Shown here piece by piece: positions 23,068-33,640 of a stretch of DNA of 64,000 bases. The notes beneath the pieces are model-generated. The model saw only the letters and a program-made list of their open reading frames with translations, did not search any database and was not told the origin of the DNA. The position numbers and the translations under genes were made by a program. How positions within the stretch are numbered: position 1 is the stretch's first letter; the number at the start of each line of letters is the position of its first letter. Source of the stretch: Mallotus nudiflorus (taxonomy: Eukaryota > Streptophyta > Magnoliopsida > Malpighiales > Euphorbiaceae). The stretch is from positions 390,001-454,000 of the forward strand of contig CANTUR010000455.1 of NCBI GenBank assembly GCA_947683625.1, written 5' to 3'.

Positions 23068-25281
23068 TGTAAGTACCTAATTTTAGGATGCAATTATGCA
23101 CGTGTACGATGAAAGCCCCTATGATAAAAATCTAATTAAGAATTGATCTCTGGTGTTGAGTTTCACGATTTAAAGGACTAATTGCAACATTTTGTGGATT
23201 TAATTGCAAAATTGATTTTTTAGGGTTATGATTGCAAAAATTAGAAAATTTCAAGGGCCTTTTTGTAATTTAATTTTAAAAAAGAAAAAAATTATTATTT
23301 TTGGTTGGTCAGCATTGTATAATACTGATCGGCATTACATAATGCTGATTGACATTATGTAATGCCGACCGACATTACGTAATGCCAGTTGGCATTAGGC
23401 AATGCTAGTCGGCATTACGGGTGAAAATCAATATTCTAGAATATCAATTTTTGCTAAAAAGTTATTTTTACGAGATTTTTTACATTGATTTTATCATTTT
23501 TTAATTTTTTATTAGTCCAGGACACCACATGTTTGATTTTTTCAAAACCTTATCCCTCATCATATCATTATCTTGATTTTGAAAATTCAAAAAATAAAAT
23601 GCAGATTGAGAGACTTCTGATCTTGATCCCAACTATCACATAACTTTCCTGCATGATTACAAGAGCTGAGGTGGTTGGGTGTGGCTTTAAAATCTAGAAG
23701 AGGCTGGAGAGCTAAGGGGGTTGAGAGACAAAGTCTGCGAAAAGAAAGAGAAAATAGGGAATGAAAAAAAAGAGATGCGAGAAAACCCTAGACAAAAGAA
23801 CTGTGAAAAAACCAGAGAGAATAAAAACCCTAACTAACTACTACAAAAAGATACGTTCTTTGCTTTTAAAGTCTAGAGAATCAAGAAAGAAAAACAATAG
23901 AGTCAATCTCAAAATGGTGACAATCCAAAATTGAGGGGCAATCAAACAACATATGCACAACAACTTCTACCCTTTTTTCCTCTTTTTTTTTTTAATTTAA
24001 TTTCTTTATTTTATTTTTTATTTGATGTATTACTGATTAATTTTTTTTGTTTTGATTGATGTTCTATGACACTCTGGAGATGAAAGTGGTGATATGAAAT
24101 TTTGGTAATGACCATTGGAAGAATCCATGGAATGCTATGGATTAAGATCTTTAAAATCCTTGTAGGATTTAGGATTTATGCATTCTCTTAATTTGATTTT
24201 ATTTTGGGTTGTAATTAATTTGATTTTAATTTATGTACAGTAATTTGTAATAGGCCCAATAGTGGGAAATAATGGAGTTTTATATTCTCTACATTAAAAT
24301 TGATTAGTAATTTAGGTTCAATTAGGTAAAATTCAAATAAAATCAATGGTCGTTTTAGATTAATTTAGGTTGTATGTAATTAAAATTAGGTTAGAAATCA
24401 CTAAATATATGTTTTTGATTCATTATTTGCTTTAATTTGTTGTTTGGGCTTGTTTGCATGTTTTTATTCTTTTTGGGCTTCATGCCCACGTTAGGTTCCA
24501 ACCCATTTAATAAATAGGTTTTTAATTGGATTTTTAGGTTTAGTTAATTTTAAAATCAATTTAGGCCCAATTAGATTAATTTATATTTAGGCCCGTTTTA
24601 GTTTAATTAAAATTAATTTAGACTTAGCTCAGCCTATTAAAGCATTTTCTTTTTTAAAATAAATAAATTTAGGATCACATTACTTAATTTAAAATAAAGT
24701 AGAATTAAGCCCACTAATTTATTTCAATTTTATTTCTTAAAATTAATATATTTAAGTCCACTTTTTAGAATTAAAACAAGTAGACTTAGAGTCATTAATT
24801 ATCTTAAAATGTAAGACCATCTTTAGTCCATTTCACTTGTAAATAAAAATGTAGAATTAGTTAAACTTTAAAATAAAATTAACATAGTTTAGACATAGGG
24901 ACGCTGCCTTTGGTATGCATTTTTTACATGTAAATTTTATGACCTGTTGCCTTTTTTGGGTTAAATGGATGTTTAATTTGGGTTTAAATAAAATTGCATG
25001 TAATTATAGAATAAAATAGTAATTCATAAAGTAATTCTAAATTAACACAAGACTAAAAGAAGTTAGTATTCCGTTCCTAGAATCTCTTGGTTGTGGTACT
25101 AGCTTTCTTTTAAAGAATCGAGTATCACCTTTTCGATTTGTCCCAGCTATTACCCTAGGTGGCAACTCCTCATCTCCATGCTATGCCTTTGTGATATAGT
25201 AATGTGTTCCCTAGGGCCTTGACCCTAAACAGTGTTGCGGTTGCTAAAATCTTGGGCGTGCGCTAAACCCTGCTGTAAATA
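23068..25281 (+). mobile_element. Ogre-like 5' LTR
   Basis: Begins tgtaagtacctaattttagg and ends at about 25281 just before the primer site. The final dinucleotide is TA instead of CA. Homologous throughout to 37719-39848 and 55120-57360. It contains a six-unit palindromic array (23306-23420), a conserved block with caccacgtg-like (caccacatg) wording near 23523, and tgaaaccctaga/gagaaaaccctag motifs near 23780. Confidence 0.92.
23306..23420. repeat. 20-bp-period palindromic array (6 units)
   Basis: Units start at 23306, 23326, 23346, 23366, 23386 and 23406. Each has a gcattacgtaatgc-like dyad joined by a 4-6 base gatcgg-like linker. The array is contracted to about three units in the 3' LTR (37958-38005), so it is prone to copy-number change. 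Confidence 0.85.
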
Positions 25282-25282
25282 G

Positions 25283-25300
25283 TGGTGACTCTACTAGGGA
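25283..25300 (+). other. Primer-binding site (tRNA-type, 18 nt)
   Basis: tggtgactctactaggga lies one base after the LTR. It resembles the tggcgactccgctgggga-type primer site common after Tat/Ogre LTRs. I believe the tRNA is Arg-type, but this was not verified. Differences fit C-to-T or G-to-A changes. Confidence 0.6.
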
Positions 25301-26234
25301 TAAAAAATACTAATTCTACTTGTGTTCTTTAGATTTATTTTATTAATTTTCCTTTTATTTTTGCATTCATTTTGCATGTCCATATTAAATTGATGGCGTT
25401 GGTTTATGATTCATGATTTCACTAGCTTCATGGAGTTTTAAATTGGCTAACCATCACTCTTAGCCTTAACTCGGTTCAAGAGAGATTACCAGGCTCATTT
25501 AACCAGAGTCTGTAACCTAAGTCCTAAATTGGGGTAATCTTCTCTTGATTTTGCAAAGGATGCTAGGCCCTTCTGACCTTGGCCTGTAACTCAAGTCTTA
25601 AAGGAGGACATATTATTAAGGGAACCTTGACTTTTTCACCAGACTCCAACCATATATAATGGCTTAGCTACTTCCCCTAAGATCTACCCAAATTACTTGT
25701 ATGATTTTTCCATGAGGTATTTCTATTTATAAAAGCCCAGACCCATACTTTTAAAGCCCACTTAGGCCAATAAAGATTGGGCTAGACCTTTATACTTAGA
25801 AATGTTGTTTCTATGCTTATTACTATGAGGTATTTCTATCTATAAAAGCCCAGACCCATAATTTTAAAGCCCCTTGGGGTAATGAAGATTGGGCTAAACC
25901 TTTATACTTAGAAATGTTGTTTCTATGCTTTATGCTTTAAGAGAGATATGGCATGCATGTCAGTACTTGATATCCCCTATTGATATTAAGACCAAGATAA
26001 AAAATCCTAGGATAAGAGACTCACCATTGAACATGTGTATGGAAGGAATAACATTGGAAGGATGTATATTGTACACTTGATTGATACTTGCTACTTGTTG
26101 CTTGTTGCATAGCACGAGCATCAAGCATACATGCATACATGCATCTCATTCATCATACTAACACCTTATTTTTTAGCCATCATAGATACACCGGGGTCTT
26201 CTCATCTTTAGGGATAGAAAGGTGGTAGATTAAG
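25301..26234 (+). other. Leader between primer site and gag, with tandem duplication
   Basis: No ORF is supported. A 113-bp unit is duplicated in tandem (25712-25824 and 25825-25937), each with atgaggtatttctat, taaaagcccagaccca and aaatgttgtttctatgc. A short catacatg repeat lies at 26128-26146. Confidence 0.75.
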
Positions 26235-27750
26235 ATGAACGAGTCAGAGTTTAAAGCCTTAGCAAAGGAAATCCTAAACAAACTGGAAATAAGCCCTATC
26301 AACCCATTTTACTTAGAAGTTGAACCAACTTCACCTGAATCTGAACAAATGAAACAATTGTAAGGGAACTAGACCTTAGAAGACATTAAGGGAGCTTTGA
26401 TGGATGACATGAGGGCTATGATGCAAAATGAGTTGAGATAAGCACTATTTGGATTGATGCAACTTGTTGCTATCATACCACTACCTGTAATTGAAAAACC
26501 ACCTGCTGTTGCTACTGTCCCACCTGCTACGGATGCTCCACTTTCTACTAACAATGCTGGGGGGCAACTTGCTGCTAAAAACCCACCTGCTGTTGATGTG
26601 AAGCTGAAGGATGTTGAGAATTACATGGTAGAGAAGGCAAATAAAGAATCCTAATCCTTTAAATTGGTACATGACTATGAGTCCAAGCAGATGCGAGCAC
26701 TGACCCAGAAGATGTCTAAGATGGAAGAACTAATCAGGGGTCAAGGCATAGGGTATTCATTTCACTTTGATGACATGCTGTAGATAGAAGATGATAGGCT
26801 ACCTAACAAGTTCAAGATGCTACAGCTGCAAAAATTTGATGGGAGAGGAGATCCAAGGATTTATATCAGCCAGTACACAATAACCATAAGTACTACTAAA
26901 GCACCATTAGCAATGATTACTAAGTTGTTTGTGTAGTCCTAAGAGGGAATAGCTATAAACTGGTATTATGGGCTGGAAAAATATGTGAGAACTGATTGGA
27001 AAGAACTATGTACTACCTTTTTAAAATAGTATGATTATAATACTAGATTGGAAGTGTATATTAGAGATCTAGAACTGATAAAGCAAAAACCTAATGAATC
27101 TGTCTCTGATTTCCTTACCAAATTCACGAATAAAGTAAGGTTGATGAAGAATAAGCTAGCTGAGAAGGATCAGGTTAGGATGATAGTTCGGAATGTGTCA
27201 CCTAATCTGGTTGAGAGGTTACAAATGATGAACTCCAAAACTTTCATAGACCTATATGATGATGGTCTGCAAGTAGAAGAGATTGAGAATGATAAGAAAA
27301 GAAGCTCTAGAGGTACTAGAACCTAAAAATACCCAACCAAGGGCACACAACAGGGAAGTACTAGCTGAGTTATGGAGATGCGCACAGTTTGGTAACCTCA
27401 GAGATTCTCCAACTTCAACCAACCACTCTCTAAATTCCTAGAATGATTGATCTAGAAAGGCTTACTCTGACCCTTAACCTTCTTTAAACCACCTAACCCA
27501 AATGTCCTAGGCTATAACCCTAATAGCTACTGCAAGTTTCACCAAGTAGCTGGCCATTCTATAGACACTTATTTTTGCCTTAAACACGAGATCCAAAACC
27601 TAATAGACTTTAAAAAAATCATAGACCCTGAAAAATCCAACTCCAACCCAAACATTAGAAACAATCATTTCCCTAACTACCGAAATGTCCCACCACTGGC
27701 CACCATGATGATTAAGTTAGGAGTGAGCGAAGAAGAAGTGTTAAACTCCT
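26235..27750 (+). pseudogene. Ogre-like gag remnant
   Basis: Capsid/nucleocapsid protein that packages element RNA. The start ATG at 26235 opens MNESEFKALAKEILNKLEIS. Stops interrupt near 26361 and 26442, followed by a Pro/Ala-rich stretch. The retrotransposon gag domain is readable at about 26860-27310, including RDLELIKQKPNESVSDFLTK (27064-27123) and VSPNLVERLQMM. Toward the end is CKFHQVAGHSIDTYFCLKHE (about 27530-27590), the Cys/His motif typical of Tat-type gag in place of a classic zinc knuckle. Stops at about 26935, 27029, 27324 and others show decay. Confidence 0.8.
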
Positions 27751-28440
27751 TTGAAAACATAAACCCCATAGGTAATGGAGAATCTCCTAATGCCTTTAAA
27801 GGAGTTAAGGATTTGCTGGGGTAGCCCTTAGGAAAATTTGACTATAAGGTGTTATATTCCAAACTGCCATTTGTAGATATCCCAGTTGAATCAATTATGC
27901 CCTTAGGATGGGGTGATGAGTTTAATGATAAGAAAGAATCCAAAATCCCAAAACAACTAAGAGTTGAGGATTTATTAGGGCAACACTCAAACAAATTTGA
28001 TTATAGGGTGTTCTAATAAAAGCCTACTTCTAGTGTTATACCTCTTGAGGGGATTGTGCCTTCAGGATGGGGTGATGAATTTGGTAATGGGCTAGCGAAA
28101 AAAGAGAATAAGGAGTCTCTAACTCCTGAATAGGGGATTGAGGAATTACTGAGGGCACATATAGGAAAGCTTAGCATGGAGGGAAAGGAAACGTGCATTG
28201 TAGAAGTATGGAAAGATAGAAAGAGGGACAGAATCATCAGAGTTGTAGACATTTGGTATAACTTTGATGAAGAGAGTCCCGCTGGTTTGGATGTGTGGAA
28301 TGACAAAGTGAATCATGTCACTAGAAGTGGGAGGAATTACAAGGTAGCAGAGAAAAAGATTGAGAGAGTTGCAGAAAGAGAAGAGACAGATGATGTAGAA
28401 ACAAAAAAAGGGAAAAGGAAGACTTGATTCTGGAATAACT
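27751..28440 (+). pseudogene. Gag-protease linker with tandem protein repeats
   Basis: The linker encodes a degenerate repeat of about 54 residues. Units begin near 27800 (DLLG), 27960 (DLLGQHSNKFDYRVF) and 28135 (ELLRAHIGKL), with PLGWGDEF or PSGWGDEF near the end of the first two. It continues into a Lys/Glu-rich segment (28176-28427). The spacing of about 165 nt shows that this part grew by duplication. Function is unknown. Stops lie at about 27823, 28015 and 28130. Confidence 0.65.
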
Positions 28441-29062
28441 AAAGAAGGCTAAGGCAAATGTCAGTATCTGGGAACTATTGATGCACTCAGGCAGCCACAA
28501 AAGAGCTTTGGTGAAAGCTCTATCAAACATGAACATTGAAACAATAGCCACACTTGAGGCTATGGTAGTAAAGGTTACAGAAAAGAAACACGGGCTAATA
28601 ACCTTCTCAAATGATGACCTACCTTTGGAAGGAAGAAATCATAATAAGGCACTGTTTATCCCAACTGAAGTAAAAGGGAAAAGAACCAACTTTGCAATGG
28701 TTAATGATGGTTCTGCCATTAATGTATGCCCATTGAAGATCTTGCCTAACTTAGGTTTAAAAGCTAAAGACTTGACATATTCAAACCTTATAATAAGAGC
28801 CTATGATGATAACACTAGGAATATGGAGGAGACATTCCAAGCTCTGGTTAAAATAGATTATGTGGAATTGACTATTGAGTTCACGGTGCTAGATATACCA
28901 ATTACTTATGCCTTGTTATTGGGAAGGCCATAGTTTCATGCTTTAGGAGGGGTACCCTCAACTATGCACTAGAAGATAAAATTCCCTCATGAAAGAGATG
29001 TAGTGACAATCAAATCAAGAACCAATGTAGTTGTGGCTACCATATTAGAAAAGCAGAAATAA
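28441..29062 (+). pseudogene. Ogre-like aspartic protease remnant
   Basis: Retroviral-type aspartic protease that matures the polyprotein. It has TFSNDDLPLEGRNHNKALFI (about 28597-28656) upstream, then the active-site region MVNDGSAINVCPLKILPNLG (28697-28756), where the usual D-N-G-S-A is shuffled to N-D-G-S-A. It ends with the hydrophobic ALLLGRP motif (about 28913-28933) and continues past a stop. A 151-codon open stretch covers the core (28478-28933). Confidence 0.8.
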
Positions 29063-29443
29063 GTGTGTGTTCCTCTTGGTTTTCAAATTATTGAGATATT
29101 TGACGTGATTGAGATGGACCTAAGGATTGCAAAAATGATAGAGAGCATGAATTACCAACCTGGATGGGGGTTAGGCAAGAATGAGCAAGGAATTCCTAAG
29201 CTACCAAAATTCAAGGGTCAAAATGACACTAAAGGATTAGGGTATGCTGAGATAGGATCTACCAACAGAAGGGCAAGAAAGAAGGAGAAGGCTAAAAGAA
29301 ATAAGCCCTTGAGGAGAGTTGAGCCATTAAGTGAGAATTTCATTAAGCTAGGAGAGGGCAAGTACTATCTGGGTGCTAAAGAGTCTGTTAATGTCACTGG
29401 TAAAAATGTTCCTGGTTCAAGATTTTTAAGGACCAAATTGTAG
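29063..29443 (+). pseudogene. G-patch domain within pol of Ogre-like element
   Basis: An open stretch of 126 codons. At about 29124-29250 it reads MIESMNYQPGWGLGKNEQGI followed by PKLPKF and then KGLGY, which is the Gly-rich G-patch motif (spaced aromatic and glycine residues). G-patches bind nucleic acid or helicases. They occur between protease and RT in some retroviruses and in plant Tat elements. The C-terminal part is Lys/Arg-rich. Confidence 0.75.
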
Positions 29444-29990
29444 AAAACTTAGCCGAGAGCAACAAAGAAGAAATGATGAAGCAAGTAGCTAGAAGAATGG
29501 GGGATGCTGCCGCTAAGGAGTTGCTGTGTCTGCCACCTGAAGAGGAGCCACCCCAGGATTTAGCTACTCTTATTAATGATAGCTTTACTAATGTTTTTTT
29601 ATGAAGAAACTGATGTAATAACATTCGGTATTTATGAGGATGAAAACTGTGTTTTTCCTTTGGTCAATGATATGAACGCTAGTTTTGCTTACTTATGTGA
29701 TGTGCATTCTGATGGTTCTATGCATTATAATTTTGATTATTCATGCATGTTTGACATTAATTCAATTCAATTTATTTCATTTAACATGGGCAGGAATGAT
29801 AATCCAAAGAACATTTTTATATCACATGATGTAACTCCTGAAGAGAGGGAAAATTTTGAGAAAATACTAATAAAAAGAAAGGTAATATTTGCTTTAACCT
29901 ATAAAGACATGCCAAGTTTAGACAGGGACATTACAAAGCATCACATTCTAACTCATCCATAAATAAAACCAGTTAAATAAAAATTGTGTA
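29444..29990 (+). pseudogene. Protease-RT linker of Ogre-like element
   Basis: Includes a 128-codon open stretch (29576-29962) with DVTPEERENFEKILIKRKVI and DMPSLDRDITKHHILTHP at its end. The latter is the conserved lead-in to RT (the 'mpGld..ivvH.L' motif). Stops at about 29440 and 29960 flank it. Confidence 0.7.
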
Positions 29991-30780
29991 GGCTGAGACC
30001 AGAATGGACTGAATAAATAATAGAAGAAATTGCTAAACAAATTTAGGGCAACATTTTAGAGGTAGTAAATTATCTCCAATGGCTAGCAAACATAGTCCTA
30101 GTACCCAAGAAAGTTGATAAGGTATGAATGTGTGTTGATTTCAGGGATTTAAATAAAGCATGTTCGAAGAATGACTTCCCTTTACCCTACATCAATGTGA
30201 TAGTGGATAGTATGGTGTCAAGTGTGATGTACTCCTTCATGGATGTGTTCTCTAGGTATAGTCAGATAATGATGGTAGTTATGGATAAGATCAAGACAAT
30301 TTTCATTATAGAATGGGGGACGTATTGCTATTAGGTTATGCCTTTCAGGTTGAAGAATGCAAGTGCAACATATCAAAGGGCAACCACCACTCTTTTCCAT
30401 GACATGATGCATAAGGAAGTGGAAGTATATGTAGATGATATGATGGTCAAGTCAAAAATAAGAGAGGGGCATTTTAAAGTACTGGAAAAATTCTTAGCGT
30501 GCATTGAGTGGTATAATTTAAGACTCAACCTGAAGAAATGAGTTTTAGGAGTTACTTCAGGGAAGTTGTTGAGGCATATAGTTAGTAGCAGAGGAATCGA
30601 AGTGGATCTAGATAAAGTGAAAGCCATTCAGGAAATGCCAGCACCAAGGATAGACAAAGATGTGAGAGGGTTCATAGGCATATTACAATATATTAGTAGG
30701 TTCATTGCAAGGCTTACTAATATTTGTGACCCAATCTTTAAGCTTCTAAGAAAAGATTAACCTGTAGAATGGAATGATGA
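29991..30780 (+). pseudogene. Ogre-like reverse transcriptase remnant
   Basis: Reverse transcriptase. Motifs in order: LANIVLVPKK (about 30086), MCVDFRDLNKACSKNDFPLP (30128-30187), YSFMDVFSRYSQIMM, MPFRLKNASATYQRATT (30338-30388), the catalytic YVDD at 30428-30439 followed by MMVKS, and LRHIVSSRGIEVDLDKVKAI (thumb lead-in). The catalytic aspartates are intact. Stops at about 30332, 30539 and 30760, mostly from CAG/TGG/TGC-type changes, disrupt it. Confidence 0.9.
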
Positions 30781-31760
30781 CTATTAAAGAGCCTTTAATA
30801 AGATAAAAGAGTATCTCACTAATCCACTTATACTTACACAACCGAGGCCACGTAAACCCTTGATCCTATATTTAGCTCTAGAAGAAAAGGCAATAGGGGC
30901 AATGTTAATATAAGAAGGGCTCGATGGGATAGAGCATGCAGTGTATTACCTCAATAAAAAGTTCCTGCTATATGAAGAAAAGTATGATTTGGTGGGGAAG
31001 ACATGTTTGATAATAATATGGGAAATAAGAAAATTAAGGCATTACTTTTAGTTTTATAAGGTTCACGCTATTTCAAAAATAGACCCTTTAAGATACTTAT
31101 TGCAGGCACCTACTTTGATAGGAAGGATGTCTTGATGGCTCATTCTCCTAACTGAATTTGACATAGAGTACATTACCATGAAGGTTATTAAAGGAAGGGC
31201 AGTAGTAGAATTCCTAGCTCAAAATGTAGTAGAGGGTGATGAATAGTGGAGCCTAGAATTCCCAGATGAGAATCTAGCAGTTGTAGAGCATCCAGAATGA
31301 AAGCTTTATTTTGATGGTGCAATAAACAACAAAGGAACCAGGTTAAGAGTGATCCTCATCACACTAGAGGGAGAAACCATACCAATGGCCAAGAAGTTAG
31401 ATTTTAAAGTAACTAATAATACAACTTGAGTATGAAGCATGCATTCATGAAGTAGAAATGGCGATGGCAGCTGGAGCAAAGGAGTTATTAGTAAACAAGG
31501 ATTCTATGTTGGTTATCAGTTAGGCTAATGAGGAATGGGAAGTGAAAAAAGAAAAGTTGAAACTTATGTTTGCTATTTGAAAGCTTTAACAAAGAATTTC
31601 ACCAAGTGCCTCTTTATCTATCTATCTATCAAGAGATGATAATCAAATGGCCAGATGCACTGGCAACACTCTCTTCAATGTGGGATAGTGTGACTGGGTT
31701 AACTATAAGGGTTAGTGATAATGAAATCAAAGGCTCTGTGCTATGGGGGTGAGCAGATTA
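30781..31760 (+). pseudogene. Tandem RNase H domains of Ogre-like element
   Basis: The first RNase H is readable as LILYLALEEKAIGAMLI (about 30860-30912), YYLNKKFLLYEEKYDLVGKT, and LIGRMS before a stop. The second, Tat-specific RNase H starts at about 31302 with LYFDGAINNKGTRLRVILIT and continues to KKLDFKVTNNTT before a frameshift (about 31428). The remainder to about 31750 holds the linker to integrase, including IIKWPDALATLSSMWD (about 31639-31686). The first domain shows Leu-Ala where catalytic Asp is expected, as is usual in this lineage. Confidence 0.75.
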
Positions 31761-33025
31761 TAGGAATTCAGATAGGGTCTTAAGAGAAGCCATGGTTTTA
31801 TGATGTTTATAAGTTCATTGAGGAAGGAAAATATCCAAATGAGGCCACTTTAAAAGAAAGACATGCACTGCGTGTTCTTGCATGTAATTTTATAAGTCAC
31901 AATGGGGTTTTGTATAAGAGAATGTCGAATGGAATGCAACTCAGATGTCTCAAGAAAGATGAAGCGGAAGAGGTGATGAAAAAGGTTCATGCAGGAGCTT
32001 ATGGTTCTCACATGAATGAAATAATCCTAGCAAAAAAAATAATCAGACAGGGGTACTATTGGATGAGCATGGAAAAGGATTGTATTAGAACTGTGAGGTA
32101 ATGCCATTAACGTCATATCTACGGGAATATCAACCACCTTCCTCTAATGGTATTGAATATTTTATCATCTCTTTAGCCTTTTACAGCATGGGGGATTGAT
32201 ATTATAGGAGAAATAAGGCCAATAACATCTAATGGGCATAAGTCTATAGTTATGGCAATTGATTACTTCTCTAGATGGATAGAGGCTGAGTCTCTTAATG
32301 CTCTAAAGGAAAAATAGATGGCCCAATTTATCGAGAAGAATCTCATTTACAGATACGGGGTTCCTCATATAGTGATAGACAATAGGGTTCAGTTTCAAGT
32401 AAAAATAGTAGAGTTATTGCAGAATTATAGGATCGAGCATTATAAATCTTCACTATATTGGCCTTATGCTAATGGAGCAGTGGAAGTATCAAATAAAAAT
32501 ATCAGGAAAATCCTCTCTAAGATGGTCAAAACTTACAAGGATTGGTATGAGTTTCTTCCCTTTTCTTTATGGGGATACTGAACTATAACTGGAATTGCCA
32601 TATGCCAAACTCCGTTCTCCCTAGTGTACGGTTGTGAAGCAGTTTTACTAATAGAAACTGAGATCAAGTCTCTAACAGCAGTTATCAAGGCCAAAATGCC
32701 CAAAAGTGAATGGGCATGGAAAAGATATGATCATCTGGTGTCTCTGGACGAGAAGAGGATGAATGCTTTATTTCATACCCAAATATACTAGAAGAGGATA
32801 GCAGACATTTAACAAGAAGGTAAAGCCAAGGAATTTAAAAGCTGGGGATATGGTACTAAAACAATTTAGAGCAGTGAATCCAAGAGGAAAGTTCAGACCA
32901 AACTGGGAAGGACCATACTTAGTCAAGTCAGTTCTGCCAAAAGGAGCCGCCAAGATATCTAATCTTGAAGGGAATGAGTTCATGGAGCCTATTAACCTAG
33001 ATCACCTTAAGAAACACTATCTATA
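31761..33025 (+). pseudogene. Ogre-like integrase remnant and pol end
   Basis: Integrase. The zinc region has GVLYKRMSNGMQLRCL, VHAGAYGSHM with both His, and GYYWMSMEKD, but the Cys pair is disrupted by stops at about 32100. The core has TAWGIDIIGEI with the first Asp (about 32190), VIDNRVQFQ for the second Asp region (32378-32400) and ANGAVEVSNKNIRKI with Glu (about 32470). A stop at 32579 and frameshifts near 32790 and 32850 follow. Pol ends at about 33025 with LDHLKKHYL. Confidence 0.85.
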
Positions 33026-33059
33026 AAAATAAATAAAAGTGGTATAAAGAAAATAAATG

Positions 33060-33640
33060 TTTGCTGACTAGAAAACCTGAAAAGGCAAGTCAAGCAAAAG
33101 TTAGGACATTCCCACTATTCAGAAAACCCGTAAAGGGCTGGCAGGCAAAAATTAGGGAATAAAATAAAAATGAAAGAGGTCCCACTAATTAGAAAACCTG
33201 CAAGGGGCTGGTCAGGCAAAAATTAGGGAAACAAAATATGAGCAAAAAATATTCAGTTAGAAAATCCAAAAGGACTAGCTGATAATAAGAGTTATGTTAT
33301 GTAATGTAGCAAATGTACTCTTTTTTTTCCTAATCAATGAATTGAAATTGAAATTTTGTTATAACATTGCATCTTCTATCTTATTTATAATACATAAGCA
33401 CTAGAAAGGAAAACATAACATAAAAGATTAAGACTAGCTCTATGAGACTATTTTGTTCTAGTGGCGCCTATGTTTTTTATTTTGAGACTCATCATGCAAA
33501 GCTTGAATCCTCTTGTATCTTAAAAATCCGAGTGGCTCTGTAGCCTATATCATAACCCATATTTGAGATGTAAAAATAAGAAGCCTGCTAAGTTGAAAAC
33601 CCAAAAGGGCAGCTTAGGCAAAAGTTAAGGCATAAAAATA
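33060..33640 (+). repeat. Tandem cassettes after pol
   Basis: Imperfect repeats of a word like ttagaaaacctgcaaggggc tggtcaggcaaaaattaggg. Clear units start at about 33068, 33118, 33184 and 33258, with a further one at about 33590. The spacing is 50-75 bp. A related cassette follows pol in the other Tat element (14355-14480). Role unknown, but the position just behind the pol stop is conserved between the two elements. Confidence 0.75.

Noticed and set aside
23306..23420. CRISPR-like array
   Set aside because: Units are contiguous 20-bp palindromes with no unique spacers, in a plant LTR, so not CRISPR.
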